Shown in pieces: positions 19,717 to 27,246 of a stretch of 64,000 nt of DNA (position 1 is its first letter; the number at the start of each line of letters is the position of its first letter). The stretch is from the NCBI RefSeq assembly GCF_003584645.1, contig NZ_AP017928.1:4157501-4221500 (forward strand), written 5' to 3'. A program made the position numbers and the translations under genes. The stretch comes from Methylocaldum marinum. Lineage in GTDB: Bacteria > Pseudomonadota > Gammaproteobacteria > Methylococcales > Methylococcaceae. Under the pieces are notes generated by a model, which was not told the DNA's origin, did not search any database, and saw nothing but the letters and a program-made list of their open reading frames with translations.

Positions 19717-20139
19717 TCAATCCCAACCGACGACATCATAGCCGCGTTCCTGCAAGCATCGGTTGACAAAGGCCTGATAAGCGGGATCGGGTCCCGATCG
19801 ACCGAACAATGACCGAATCAGTCCTGCGGTCGCGCCGCTCGCCGCACCTATTGCCGAACCGGCGCCGGCCGATCCGATTACGGCGCCGCCGACCGCGCCG
19901 CTCGCCGCGCCCACGGCGGCGCCGCCGAGCGTGCTTCCGGCCGCGCGGCCGGCACCGCCTCGTCCGCCGCCGGCCCCGGCCGCTTCAGCCAGGGATTTGC
20001 ACTCGGCGATGTCGCGGTCGGCGCTAGCCTGCCCGACGTTCTGAAGATGCTCGTTCGGATAGAGTACCGGCCTTGCGGCGGCGCAGCCTCCCAAGGCTGT
20101 CACAAACGCGAAAAAGATCAAACCAGCAGCGGCTCTCAT
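19717..20139 (-). CDS. glycine-zipper outer-membrane lipoprotein
   Basis: A 140-residue lipoprotein. Signal peptide and lipobox ALGGC put the lipidated Cys at residue 19. Residues 55-108 are an extreme Gly/Ala zipper (repeated GAxxGAxxGA), a membrane-spanning helical hairpin, followed by a short polar C-terminus (YQAFVNRCLQERGYDVVGW). GGAGG lies eight bases before the ATG. Glycine-zipper lipoproteins (SlyB/YmgG-like) stabilise the outer membrane; exact role unknown. A related but shorter protein is encoded at 24721-25026. Confidence 0.82.
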   Translation of the reverse strand: MRAAAGLIFFAFVTALGGCAAARPVLYPNEHLQNVGQASADRDIAECKSLAEAAGAGGGRGGAGRAAGSTLGGAAVGAASGAVGGAVIGSAGAGSAIGAASGATAGLIRSLFGRSGPDPAYQAFVNRCLQERGYDVVGWD

Positions 20140-20513
20140 GCGTCATCCTCCATCATTCGACGTGTAACCGGCTCCGAGCGTGCTTTTCTCGCTGCCCGTC
20201 GCTTTTTAATTCGATCCATATATACGGGCCTGATTAATTACGGCAGACACTATTGTCGGTGTTTAATTCCATTTTATTCATTAAGGCCGCGCAATCGCGA
20301 GCGAATGCTTCTACTGGCGCGGCGAGGAATAACGTACGGGCCGAAATGTCCCGGACTTACCGGGACAATCGATCTTCGACGGGCGCCGCCGAATCGACTG
20401 CCATGCAGCCGGGGAGCCCGGCATTACGGCGACGATAGTCAAGAGCCTGAACCTTGAATAAATTTTGGCGTCATTTATTGGTCTAATTGGGAGTGCTTTA
20501 ACAGGAGGTTGTT
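20140..20513. other. intergenic region, promoters only
   Basis: About 370 bases between divergent lipoprotein genes. The reading frames here lack ribosome binding sites and domains. The stretch is locally AT-rich near 20210-20280 and just before 20510, where the promoters of the two lipoprotein genes probably lie. No repeat is recognised. Confidence 0.5.
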
Positions 20514-21113
20514 ATGAACATGCGTTGGATCGCAATAGGTTTGTGTTCAGTGATGCTGGTCGGCTGTACAACCGATCCGCACACAGGCGGAAGGCGTCCG
20601 CTGGGTAAAGTCATGGGCGTGGACCGCGAAGGACGTGCGATGCGTCTAGCCTTGGAGGACGCCGGGGTAGACGTGGAGAGAACATCGGAAAATACCCTCG
20701 ATGTAGATGTCCCATTTTCGTTCGGCTCGGCTAACTTGACGCAGCAAGTGCAAAGCTCATTGAAATCGGTCGCGTCGGTTTTGAACCAATATCCCGAGTC
20801 GACCGTCACCGTCACGGGGCATGCCGATGACGTCGGGTCGGACAGGCAGAACCTGCGGCTTTCCGAACGGCGTGCCGACAACGTGGCCGACTATCTGATA
20901 TCCAATGGAGTCAATGCGGCCCGCATTTCGCAGCAGGGCGTGGGTGAGCGAGATCCGAAGTTTTCGGGTACCGACGAGGCCAGCCGGGCACAGAACCGCC
21001 GCGTGGAACTGACGATCGAAACCCGTAAGGAGATGCGTGAACAGACTTCAGGGCGGCCGTCTGCGGCCGAACCGTCCGCTCCACGGACTTATCCTCCGTC
21101 GGGAGTCGAATAA
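20514..21113 (+). CDS. OmpA-family peptidoglycan-binding lipoprotein
   Basis: A 199-residue lipoprotein with Cys18 in MLVGC. Residues about 60-165 form an OmpA C-terminal domain: DVDVPFSFGSANL, VTGHADDVGSDRQNLRLSERRA and ASRAQNRRVELTI, containing the Asp and Arg that hold diaminopimelate. It should anchor the outer membrane to peptidoglycan (YiaD/Pal-like). AGGAGG precedes the ATG by six bases. The N-terminal glycine-zipper usual in YiaD is absent. Probably monocistronic. Confidence 0.9.
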   Translation: MNMRWIAIGLCSVMLVGCTTDPHTGGRRPLGKVMGVDREGRAMRLALEDAGVDVERTSENTLDVDVPFSFGSANLTQQVQSSLKSVASVLNQYPESTVTVTGHADDVGSDRQNLRLSERRADNVADYLISNGVNAARISQQGVGERDPKFSGTDEASRAQNRRVELTIETRKEMREQTSGRPSAAEPSAPRTYPPSGVE

Positions 21114-21253
21114 GTCATCGGTAGCGTCCGGTGTACCGCTGAAGGGCAGTAAAACCGAATCCGCCGCCCGCTGTCTTCTCGCCGGCGCATCGCGTCGCGG
21201 CGGCGCTGTACCGTGAGCGCGGGCGTCGCCTATCCAACCGTGCGGGATTCGGG

Positions 21254-22087
21254 TCAGTTCTTATCCGACAACCGCCTGGCCGGTTGTTTGGAGCGAGACA
21301 GCGGACCGCTCTTGTTCATGACGCCCGGAATCGATCGGGTGGGCTTGCGAAACTTCTTTTTCAGCGCATCCACTCCGCTCTGAGGCTTGGCCAAGGGAAT
21401 CAGGTCTCTTCGGTCAAGCCGCTCTTGTGCAATGTCGGTTCCCATACGCCGGTCCCGTTCTTCCAGCAGGCCCGGCAGAGCTTCGCCGTCGCGATTGAAT
21501 GACCATTCCAGGATAGGAGCGCCGAGAGGCATGTTGTCGCCGTGTTTTCCGAAGGGTGCCGAGTTCCATAAATGCCAGGTCTTGCCGTAGCTGTTCATTT
21601 TTCCTCTCATGAGCTCTTTCTCGGCAAGATCGGAGATGCCCGGGCCCGTCAACTGGCCGGAGAGAATCTCGTAATTGTGCGGGTGCCAGTATCGTTTCTC
21701 TCGGGCGGGCAAGGATTCGAACAGCGATTCCGAGATGATGTACTCGATGCCGATCAGATTGGCATCGGTGGTATTGCCGTCGAATAGCACGCATTGTGCA
21801 AAGTCCTCGTTGACCTGGCGGCAATAGTGATGAGCTTCCATCTGATGGGACGGATCTTTTTTTGCGACATGGAAACCCGATAGGTAAATATCCATCGGGC
21901 GCAGGGGCGACTGAGCCTGCAGCAACGCGGCTCCGGTTTCGAGCATCTGGGTTTTCGCGGTTTTTTCCCGGCCTTCGGGCGAGGCGCCCGGGGCAGTTTT
22001 CTTGCTGCTTTGGCAGCCCGATATCACGGCCGCGAATATCAGCACGGCCAGTTTCCACTCAGTGCTGTCAGACACCGACTTGTCCAT
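21254..22087 (-). CDS. DUF1264 / OBAP-like lipoprotein
   Basis: A 277-residue lipoprotein (VISGC, lipidated Cys at 25). The domain (about 60-235) carries YLSGFHVAKKDPSHQMEAHH, CVLFDGNTTDANLIGIEYII and YWHPHNYEILSGQL, hallmark blocks of DUF1264, the family of plant oil-body-associated proteins (OBAP). In bacteria the role is unknown; an envelope- or lipid-associated function is inferred. The C-terminus is basic (KKKFRKPTR) and probably disordered. No operon partners. Confidence 0.85.
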   Translation of the reverse strand: MDKSVSDSTEWKLAVLIFAAVISGCQSSKKTAPGASPEGREKTAKTQMLETGAALLQAQSPLRPMDIYLSGFHVAKKDPSHQMEAHHYCRQVNEDFAQCVLFDGNTTDANLIGIEYIISESLFESLPAREKRYWHPHNYEILSGQLTGPGISDLAEKELMRGKMNSYGKTWHLWNSAPFGKHGDNMPLGAPILEWSFNRDGEALPGLLEERDRRMGTDIAQERLDRRDLIPLAKPQSGVDALKKKFRKPTRSIPGVMNKSGPLSRSKQPARRLSDKN

Positions 22088-22226
22088 GGCGTCCCTCGCG
22101 GAAGATTCGTGGATGAAAACACCGCTTGGATTGTTCCTTTGCGACCCGCCGGCAACAATAGGGGGATATACCTAGAGCATTTTCGTACCTGCTGTAAGGG
22201 CGCTCCGAGTAGGTCGGAAATCCTTT

Positions 22227-22308
22227 CCAATCGCAAACGGTGTCTCCGGGAGCGCCGGAGCCACCCTCCAATCGCAAACGGTGTCTTCGGGAGCACCGAA
22301 GCCGCCCT
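22227..22308. repeat. 41-bp tandem duplication
   Basis: Two adjacent 41-base units (22227-22267 and 22268-22308) start CCAATCGCAAACGGTGTCT and differ at only a few positions. They lie upstream of the lipoprotein gene, in noncoding DNA. Confidence 0.8.
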
Positions 22309-22341
22309 TCCCGACGCCACACGGCCCGATCAAGCGGCTTC

Positions 22342-22401
22342 GTCGGCAAAGGATTGCCGACCTACGACTGTGCCGCTGTAGGTCGCGAATCCCTTCGCGA
22401 C
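22342..22401 (+). repeat. REP-like doublet (repeat B)
   Basis: Two perfect hairpins, GTCGGCAA-AGGA-TTGCCGAC (22342-22361) and GTCGCGAA-TCCC-TTCGCGAC (22382-22401), are separated by a 20-base spacer containing GCCGCTGTAG. The same pair occurs in inverted orientation at 32699-32752. Confidence 0.85.
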
Positions 22402-22424
22402 ATTACGCCGCTCGGCCTGTATTT

Positions 22425-23177
22425 TTAAGGGATCGTCTTCGGTCCCCGGGTCGGTGCGGCAGCCTGCCAGTCTTCGCGCCGGACGCTCCCCGACAGCCAG
22501 CGGTGAGCGAGGCCTGCGAGAGCGGCTCCGATCAATGGAGCAACCCAGAACAGCCAGAGCTGCGCGAGTGCCCAGTCGCCGACGAATAGCGCGGGTCCGG
22601 TGCTTCGGGCGGGGTTCACCGAGGTGTTGGTGACCGGGATGCTCACCAGGTGAATCAGGGTGAGGCCCAAACCGATGGCCAGCGGTGCGAATCCTTGCGG
22701 AGCGCGCGAATCGGTGACGCCCAGGATGATCATGAGGAACATGAAAGTCATGACCACCTCGGTCAAAAATCCCGCACCCACGGAATATTCCCCGGGGGAA
22801 TGAGCGCCGTAACCGTTTGCGGCGAATCCCGCGGCGGTGTCGAACCCGGCCTTTCCGCTAGCGATCAGATACAAGACGCCCGCGCCCAGGATGGCTCCGA
22901 AAACCTGGGAGGCGATATACGGCGCCAGATCCGAGGCCGGGATACGGCCGCCGGCCCAAAGGCCCACGGACACCGCCGGGTTGAAATGACCGCCGGAAAT
23001 GTGCCCTACGGCATAGGCCATGGTCAGCACGGTCAGACCGAATGCCAAAGAGACGCCGAGCAAACCGATTCCGACGTTCGGGAAGGCGGCGGCAAGAACG
23101 GCACTGCCGCAGCCGCCGAAGACCAGCCAGAACGTTCCGATAAACTCCGCGGTACAACGACGATAAATCGACCACAT
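22425..23177 (-). CDS. aqpZ: aquaporin Z-type water channel
   Basis: A 250-residue MIP channel with six helices and both NPA boxes (GGHFNPAVS and [12 protein letters not shown]; the Arg after the second NPA is the selectivity-filter Arg). FEFIGTF-like start [21 protein letters not shown] and [12 protein letters not shown] fit AqpZ rather than glycerol facilitators. GGAGG lies eight bases before the ATG at 23177, so I choose it over 23204. Inner membrane; rapid water flux under osmotic change. Single gene. Confidence 0.93.
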   Translation of the reverse strand: MWSIYRRCTAEFIGTFWLVFGGCGSAVLAAAFPNVGIGLLGVSLAFGLTVLTMAYAVGHISGGHFNPAVSVGLWAGGRIPASDLAPYIASQVFGAILGAGVLYLIASGKAGFDTAAGFAANGYGAHSPGEYSVGAGFLTEVVMTFMFLMIILGVTDSRAPQGFAPLAIGLGLTLIHLVSIPVTNTSVNPARSTGPALFVGDWALAQLWLFWVAPLIGAALAGLAHRWLSGSVRREDWQAAAPTRGPKTIP

Positions 23178-23366
23178 GATCCGTTCCTCCAGAGTGTTGT
23201 TCAAATCGAGTCAAGATCCGTTCTGCTTGAAGGCAGTACGAGCGGTCATTTGTTAGATCATGTTTTGACCGCTAACTCACAGCATCCGATGAAAGGAATG
23301 CCGGCGTCAATGTGATACCGTATTTTTCGTCGCGGGAGTCATGGACGCGGTGAAAGGAAGGAGCGA

Positions 23367-24551
23367 ATGGAACAAAAGGAACCGGATTACGGGATCGAAC
23401 ATCTTTTCGTGGGCAAGGACCCGTTTTTTCGCCTGCAGCGCGCGGCCGGCCTGGCGCCGCCCCATGATCTGGGCGTCAAGCGGCGCGCCCTGTTCTTCGC
23501 GCTGTTGTGCTGGCTGCCCATCGTGGTCACGGCCGGCTTCGCCGGTCGGGCGTTCGGCGGCGAAACCGCAGAACCCTTGCTCCTCCACTTCGCGATCCAC
23601 TCGCGCTGCTTGATTGCCATTCCGCTTTTTATCATCGGGGAAAGCGGCCTGCTGCGCCTCGAATGGTTGATCCGCCATTTCGTCGTTTCGGGCCTGGTCG
23701 GCGAATCTTCGTTGCCGAAGTTCCGCGCGGCTTTGAATAGCGCCGATCGTCTGCTCAATGCCTGGTGGATCTTCGCCATCCTTGTCGGCATCGTGGCGGC
23801 GAACGTGATCTATCCGGTACAGCAATTCGAGCGTCTGCACGAAGCGTCCTGGGCCATAGAACAGGAGGCCGACCGGGTCAGGCTCATCTTCGCGGGGTGG
23901 TGGTATCTCCTCGTGCTGCGCTCGATTTTCAGCTTGCTGATCGGCTTGTGGATATGGCGCATTCTCGTGTTTGCGATTCTGTTGCGCCGGATTTCCAAGC
24001 TGGATCTCGATTTGGCGCCCGTTCATCCGGACCAGGTCGGCGGCTTGGGTTTCCTGAAATTAGCCCCGCTGGTTTTTGTTCCTTTCGTGCTGGGCGTATC
24101 ATTCGTGCTGGCTTCCCACTTCGCCCATAGCGTTCTTTACCACGGCGTGTCCGTCGATTCCTTGAGGCTGCCGATAACGCTTTATCTCATAGTCGTACTG
24201 GTTTTGTGCCTGAGCCCGCTGCTGGCGCTCGCCGGCAAATTGCTGCGGCTGCGGCGCAAGGCCCTGCTCGATTACGGCGCCCTGGCGGGCCGCCACGGAA
24301 GACTCGTCGACAGGCGCTGGATCCGGGGAGAAACGATTCGCGACGACGCCCTGCTCAACGCCCCCGAACTCGGTCCGGTGGCGGACGTGCGCACCATGCA
24401 CGAGTCCGTAAGCGACATTCAGCTCGTACCCATAGGCCGGCAAACGGTCCTCATGCTGGCGGCGGCGGCGATCGGGCCGATGGTTCCGGTCCTGCTCATC
24501 GAAATCCCCGTGAAGGACCTGTTGAAAATGCTGGCGGGATACTTGTTCTAA
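23367..24551 (+). CDS. multi-pass membrane protein, unknown
   Basis: A 394-residue protein with about six helices (near 43-63, 74-95, 128-148, 180-215, 228-250, 265-290, and one at 355-380). The N-terminal 40 residues and a loop of about 60 residues (295-355) are cytoplasmic and charged. A GGAAGGAG sits immediately upstream of the ATG. Similar uncharacterised proteins occur in proteobacteria, but I cannot name a family. Divergent from aqpZ with a 190-base gap. Confidence 0.75.
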   Translation: MEQKEPDYGIEHLFVGKDPFFRLQRAAGLAPPHDLGVKRRALFFALLCWLPIVVTAGFAGRAFGGETAEPLLLHFAIHSRCLIAIPLFIIGESGLLRLEWLIRHFVVSGLVGESSLPKFRAALNSADRLLNAWWIFAILVGIVAANVIYPVQQFERLHEASWAIEQEADRVRLIFAGWWYLLVLRSIFSLLIGLWIWRILVFAILLRRISKLDLDLAPVHPDQVGGLGFLKLAPLVFVPFVLGVSFVLASHFAHSVLYHGVSVDSLRLPITLYLIVVLVLCLSPLLALAGKLLRLRRKALLDYGALAGRHGRLVDRRWIRGETIRDDALLNAPELGPVADVRTMHESVSDIQLVPIGRQTVLMLAAAAIGPMVPVLLIEIPVKDLLKMLAGYLF

Positions 24552-24585
24552 CGCCATTCGGCATTCGAGTGATGATTAATCGTCG

Positions 24586-24616
24586 GATGGGTAGAGCGAA
24601 GCGAAACCCATCGATG
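24586..24616 (+). repeat. 31-bp repeat C
   Basis: Exact reverse complement of 13093-13123. It is followed by GGTGGGTTAG and by CTCAGGACAGGCT-type sequence, as in repeat A, so intergenic elements appear mosaic. Confidence 0.7.
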
Positions 24617-24720
24617 GTGGGTTAGCCCCCCGGCTCCGCTCGGGACAGGCCCTTCGGCTAAGCTCAGGACAGGCTCGCCCCGGACTGCTCGCGCGTTTCC
24701 CACACCCCTCGCCAAGAACC

Positions 24721-25026
24721 TTACGGATACGGCGAGGTCGGCGGACGCTTCTGCTGAGGCAGAGGCTGTTGACTACCTTGCTGATAACCTTGCTGGTAGG
24801 CGCGCTCCTCGGCCTGTTTATGCCGGTCGTACAGATAACTTCCCACCAGGCCCGCGCCCGCACCGACCGCCGCACCCAGACCGGCGTTGCCGCCGATGGC
24901 GCCGATCGCCGCGCCGGCCGCGGAGGTGCCCACCGTGCCGCTCAGCATGCGCTGTTCGGTGGGCGACATGCCGGCGCATCCCGATATCACGGCTGCGCAC
25001 AAAAGACTCAGAAGTCTCGGTTTCAT
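24721..25026 (-). CDS. small glycine-zipper lipoprotein
   Basis: A 101-residue lipoprotein: signal peptide with lipobox VISGC (Cys17), a glycine zipper at about 29-65 (GTVGTSAAGAAIGAIGGNAG...) and a Gln/Pro-rich hydrophilic tail. Similar to glycine-zipper 2TM-type lipoproteins that sit in the outer membrane. Nineteen bases separate it from the upstream Rap1a/Tai-like gene, so they are probably co-transcribed. Confidence 0.8.
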   Translation of the reverse strand: MKPRLLSLLCAAVISGCAGMSPTEQRMLSGTVGTSAAGAAIGAIGGNAGLGAAVGAGAGLVGSYLYDRHKQAEERAYQQGYQQGSQQPLPQQKRPPTSPYP

Positions 25027-25045
25027 AGCTTTTTTCTCTCTCCCG

Positions 25046-25462
25046 TCAATCGGTCATGCCGCGCGGAGCGGTCGTTTTGCAGGGCCATCTTTCGGACATG
25101 AACCGGAACATCACGTCCACCGGACGCTCGTTGCCGTATTCCGGGTGAGCCCGTGCCCAGGAAACGAACTCGGCAATCGCCTGTTGGCGGGTTGGCTTGG
25201 GATCCGGCGGGCATACAAAGGGGTGGCTGTTCGGCCCGGAATGCTGGGACTCGTGATAGTGGTAGGCGCCCACCAGGTAACCGGTGCAGAAATGTACGGC
25301 GGCGGCGTGGAGCGGATCGTCTCGGGGCGTCGTACAAAGGTCGATGAGATCCCGGACGTTTCGAACCAGAAAATTATCCTCGGTAACGGCGAAGACGCCG
25401 GACATGGGGACCAGGGTCGCCGACAGAATTATGGCAGTGTTCATCAGGCGCTTGACTTGCAT
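25046..25462 (-). CDS. secreted Rap1a/Tai-family-like protein
   Basis: A 138-residue protein with a Sec signal peptide (cleavage near VFA at 25). The mature domain has the spacing of the Rap1a/Tai immunity family: NVRDLIDLCTT, CTGYLVGAYHYHE, VCPPD, then a helix (QQAIAEFVSWARAHPE) and a final FRFMSERWPC, with four Cys for two disulfides. Characterised members neutralise periplasmic type VI effectors; no effector gene is adjacent here, so it may be an orphan immunity protein or a family member with another role. Confidence 0.75.
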   Translation of the reverse strand: MQVKRLMNTAIILSATLVPMSGVFAVTEDNFLVRNVRDLIDLCTTPRDDPLHAAAVHFCTGYLVGAYHYHESQHSGPNSHPFVCPPDPKPTRQQAIAEFVSWARAHPEYGNERPVDVMFRFMSERWPCKTTAPRGMTD

Positions 25463-25684
25463 GGTTTAATCTCCTTGCGTCCATGTCCCGCCGAGTTTTG
25501 AATCCATCCGGATTACGATCCCGCTTCGAGTCCGCCGGCTTGGTTCGTGCCTTCATCCATGAAAATTTCGACCTTTACAGTGGTGATGGAGTTCGAAACG
25601 GCCGGCGTCAGCCGCTTTCGGAAGGCCTGAAATTGCTTCCCGCCGAAACCGTAAGGAGCATTCGCAAGACTCCGCGACCGGCAC

Positions 25685-25716
25685 TTGACTCTGGACCATA
25701 GTCCAGGGTTTACGCT
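25685..25716 (+). promoter_or_regulatory. MerR-type promoter/operator of the copper operon
   Basis: TTGACT (-35, 25685-25690) and TACGCT (-10, 25711-25716) are separated by 20 bases, the over-long spacer typical of MerR-activated promoters. The spacer holds the perfect inverted repeat CTGGAC-CATA-GTCCAG (25691-25706). Confidence 0.85.
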
Positions 25717-25747
25717 ATCGGCACGTTCATTGAAGAGGAGGTTATCT

Positions 25748-26233
25748 ATGCTCACTATCGGTAAAGTGGCGGCTCGAGCCGGGATCAGTATCGACACGGT
25801 ACGCTTCTATGAACGCTCGGGCCTTCTCAAAAAGGCCGATCGCACGGAGGCCGGCTACCGGCTTTACGCGGCCGACGACGTGAACCGGCTGAAGTTCATC
25901 CGCCGCGCCAAGGCGCTCGGATTTTCACTGGAAGAAGTCGCCGAGCTGCTCGCGCTCAACGACGGCGTTGGCGAGCGCAGCGCGGTTCGGGCGATTGCCG
26001 AGCGCCGTCTCGCGGAACTGGAACAAAAAATCGCCGAACTCGACCGAGTCCGGCGGACTCTGGCCGGACTCGTCCAGGCCTGTGACGGCGCCGGTCCCGT
26101 ATGCGGCTGCCCGATCATCGAAGCGGTCCTCGGCGACGATACCCTGGAATCAAAGCGCGACGATGCCACGCCAACAACATCATCATATACTGCCAAAAAC
26201 CCATCCGGGGGAAAGAAACATGGTCACTCCTGA
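25748..26233 (+). CDS. MerR-family metal-responsive regulator
   Basis: A 161-residue regulator. The winged helix MLTIGKVAARAGISIDTVRFYERSGLL is classic MerR; a coiled coil follows (RRLAELEQKIAELDRVRRTL); the metal loop near the C-terminus contains C-DGAGPVCGC (three Cys), as in heavy-metal regulators of the ZntR/CueR branch. The promoter in front has the 20-base spacer and dyad such proteins need, so it autoregulates and drives the methyltransferase-copA-copB genes; copper or a related metal is the likely inducer. GGAGG precedes the ATG. Confidence 0.9.
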   Translation: MLTIGKVAARAGISIDTVRFYERSGLLKKADRTEAGYRLYAADDVNRLKFIRRAKALGFSLEEVAELLALNDGVGERSAVRAIAERRLAELEQKIAELDRVRRTLAGLVQACDGAGPVCGCPIIEAVLGDDTLESKRDDATPTTSSYTAKNPSGGKKHGHS

Positions 26234-27041
26234 AGAAGCAAAACACCGGGCGGCCACGGCCTATAATGCCGCCGCCGATCTATTCGACGCGCCGGAACTG
26301 GGCTTTTGGGATTACTATGGACAGCGAACGATCGAGCGGCTCGGATTGTTGCGGGGAGCCAGGGTGCTGGATCTTTGTTCCGGCAGCGGCGCCTCGGCTT
26401 TGCCGGCTGCCGAGCGGGTGGGACCGGACGGTAATGTTCTGGGCGTTGACGTGGCTGAAAGATTGTTGACCCTTGCCCGGACCAAGGCAGCGAACCGCGG
26501 GCTTTCCAATGTCGAATTCCGCGTCGGCGACATGCTGCAACCCGGTTTGCCGGAAGCCGGCTTCGATGCGGTGGTCTGCGTGTTCGGTATTTTCTTCGTG
26601 CCGGACATGGCGGCGGCGGTCCGCGAGCTGTGGCGCCTGGTCCGGCCGGGCGGCAAACTGGCGATAACCACCTGGGGACGGAACTTTTTCGAGCCTGCCA
26701 ACGGTCTATTCTGGGACGCCGTGCGTTCGGTGCGTCCGGAGCTCTACAAGGGTTTCAATCCTTGGGACCGTATCGACGATCCCGCGGGATTGCGTGCTAT
26801 GCTCGCGGAAGGCGGTGTCGGCGAGGTCGAAATTGCAAGCGAAGACTACGCGCACCCGCTCGCGTCGCCGGAGGATTGGTGGACCATCGCGCGCGGTTGC
26901 GGGTATCGGGGCACGATCGATCTGCTTTCGGCGGAAGAGCAGGCGAGGGTCAGGGAAAGCAATTTGGTTCCCCTGCGGGAGGGCAAGGTTTCCGCTATCG
27001 AGGCGAATGCCCTGTACGCGATCGCCGTCAAGCAGAGTTGA
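26220..27041 (+). CDS. class I SAM-dependent methyltransferase
   Basis: A 273-residue methyltransferase of the UbiE/Methyltransf_25 type: motif I VLDLCSGSGASALPAAE, acidic GVDVAERLL, post-motif FDAVVCVFGIFFVPD. The ATG at 26220 overlaps the MerR stop by 14 bases and follows GGGGGAAAG, so the two are coupled; longer frames upstream overlap the regulator. It lies between the metal regulator and the copper-oxidase genes. Substrate is unknown; detoxification of a metal(loid) is only a guess because the arsenite Cys motifs are absent. Confidence 0.85.
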   Translation: MVTPEEAKHRAATAYNAAADLFDAPELGFWDYYGQRTIERLGLLRGARVLDLCSGSGASALPAAERVGPDGNVLGVDVAERLLTLARTKAANRGLSNVEFRVGDMLQPGLPEAGFDAVVCVFGIFFVPDMAAAVRELWRLVRPGGKLAITTWGRNFFEPANGLFWDAVRSVRPELYKGFNPWDRIDDPAGLRAMLAEGGVGEVEIASEDYAHPLASPEDWWTIARGCGYRGTIDLLSAEEQARVRESNLVPLREGKVSAIEANALYAIAVKQS

Positions 27042-27075
27042 TGCCATGGCCGCAAACACGCTTCCGCTGTCCGAT

Positions 27076-27151
27076 GTAGGGTGGGTTAGGCGCGCGGCAA
27101 CGCCGAAGGAACTTTGCTGGTTACGGACGATGCGCGCCTGACCCACCCTAC
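27076..27151. repeat. short palindromic element related to repeat A
   Basis: The ends GTAGGGTGGGTTAGGCGCGC (27076-27095) and GCGCGCCTGACCCACCCTAC (27132-27151) are inverted repeats matching at 19 of 20 positions, giving a 76-base hairpin-forming element within the copper operon between the methyltransferase and copA. Confidence 0.85.
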
Positions 27152-27246
27152 AGCGAAAGCCTTTTCGGGTGGAACGCAACACGGTTGGCGGCCAAATCCC
27201 GAAGCGTTTGAAGTTCCCGAGAACACTGCTTAGGAGACGACGGTCC

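Noticed and set aside
22200..22420. CRISPR array considered because of repeated units
   Set aside because: Only two tandem 41-bp units without spacers, followed by REP hairpins; no cas genes in the window.
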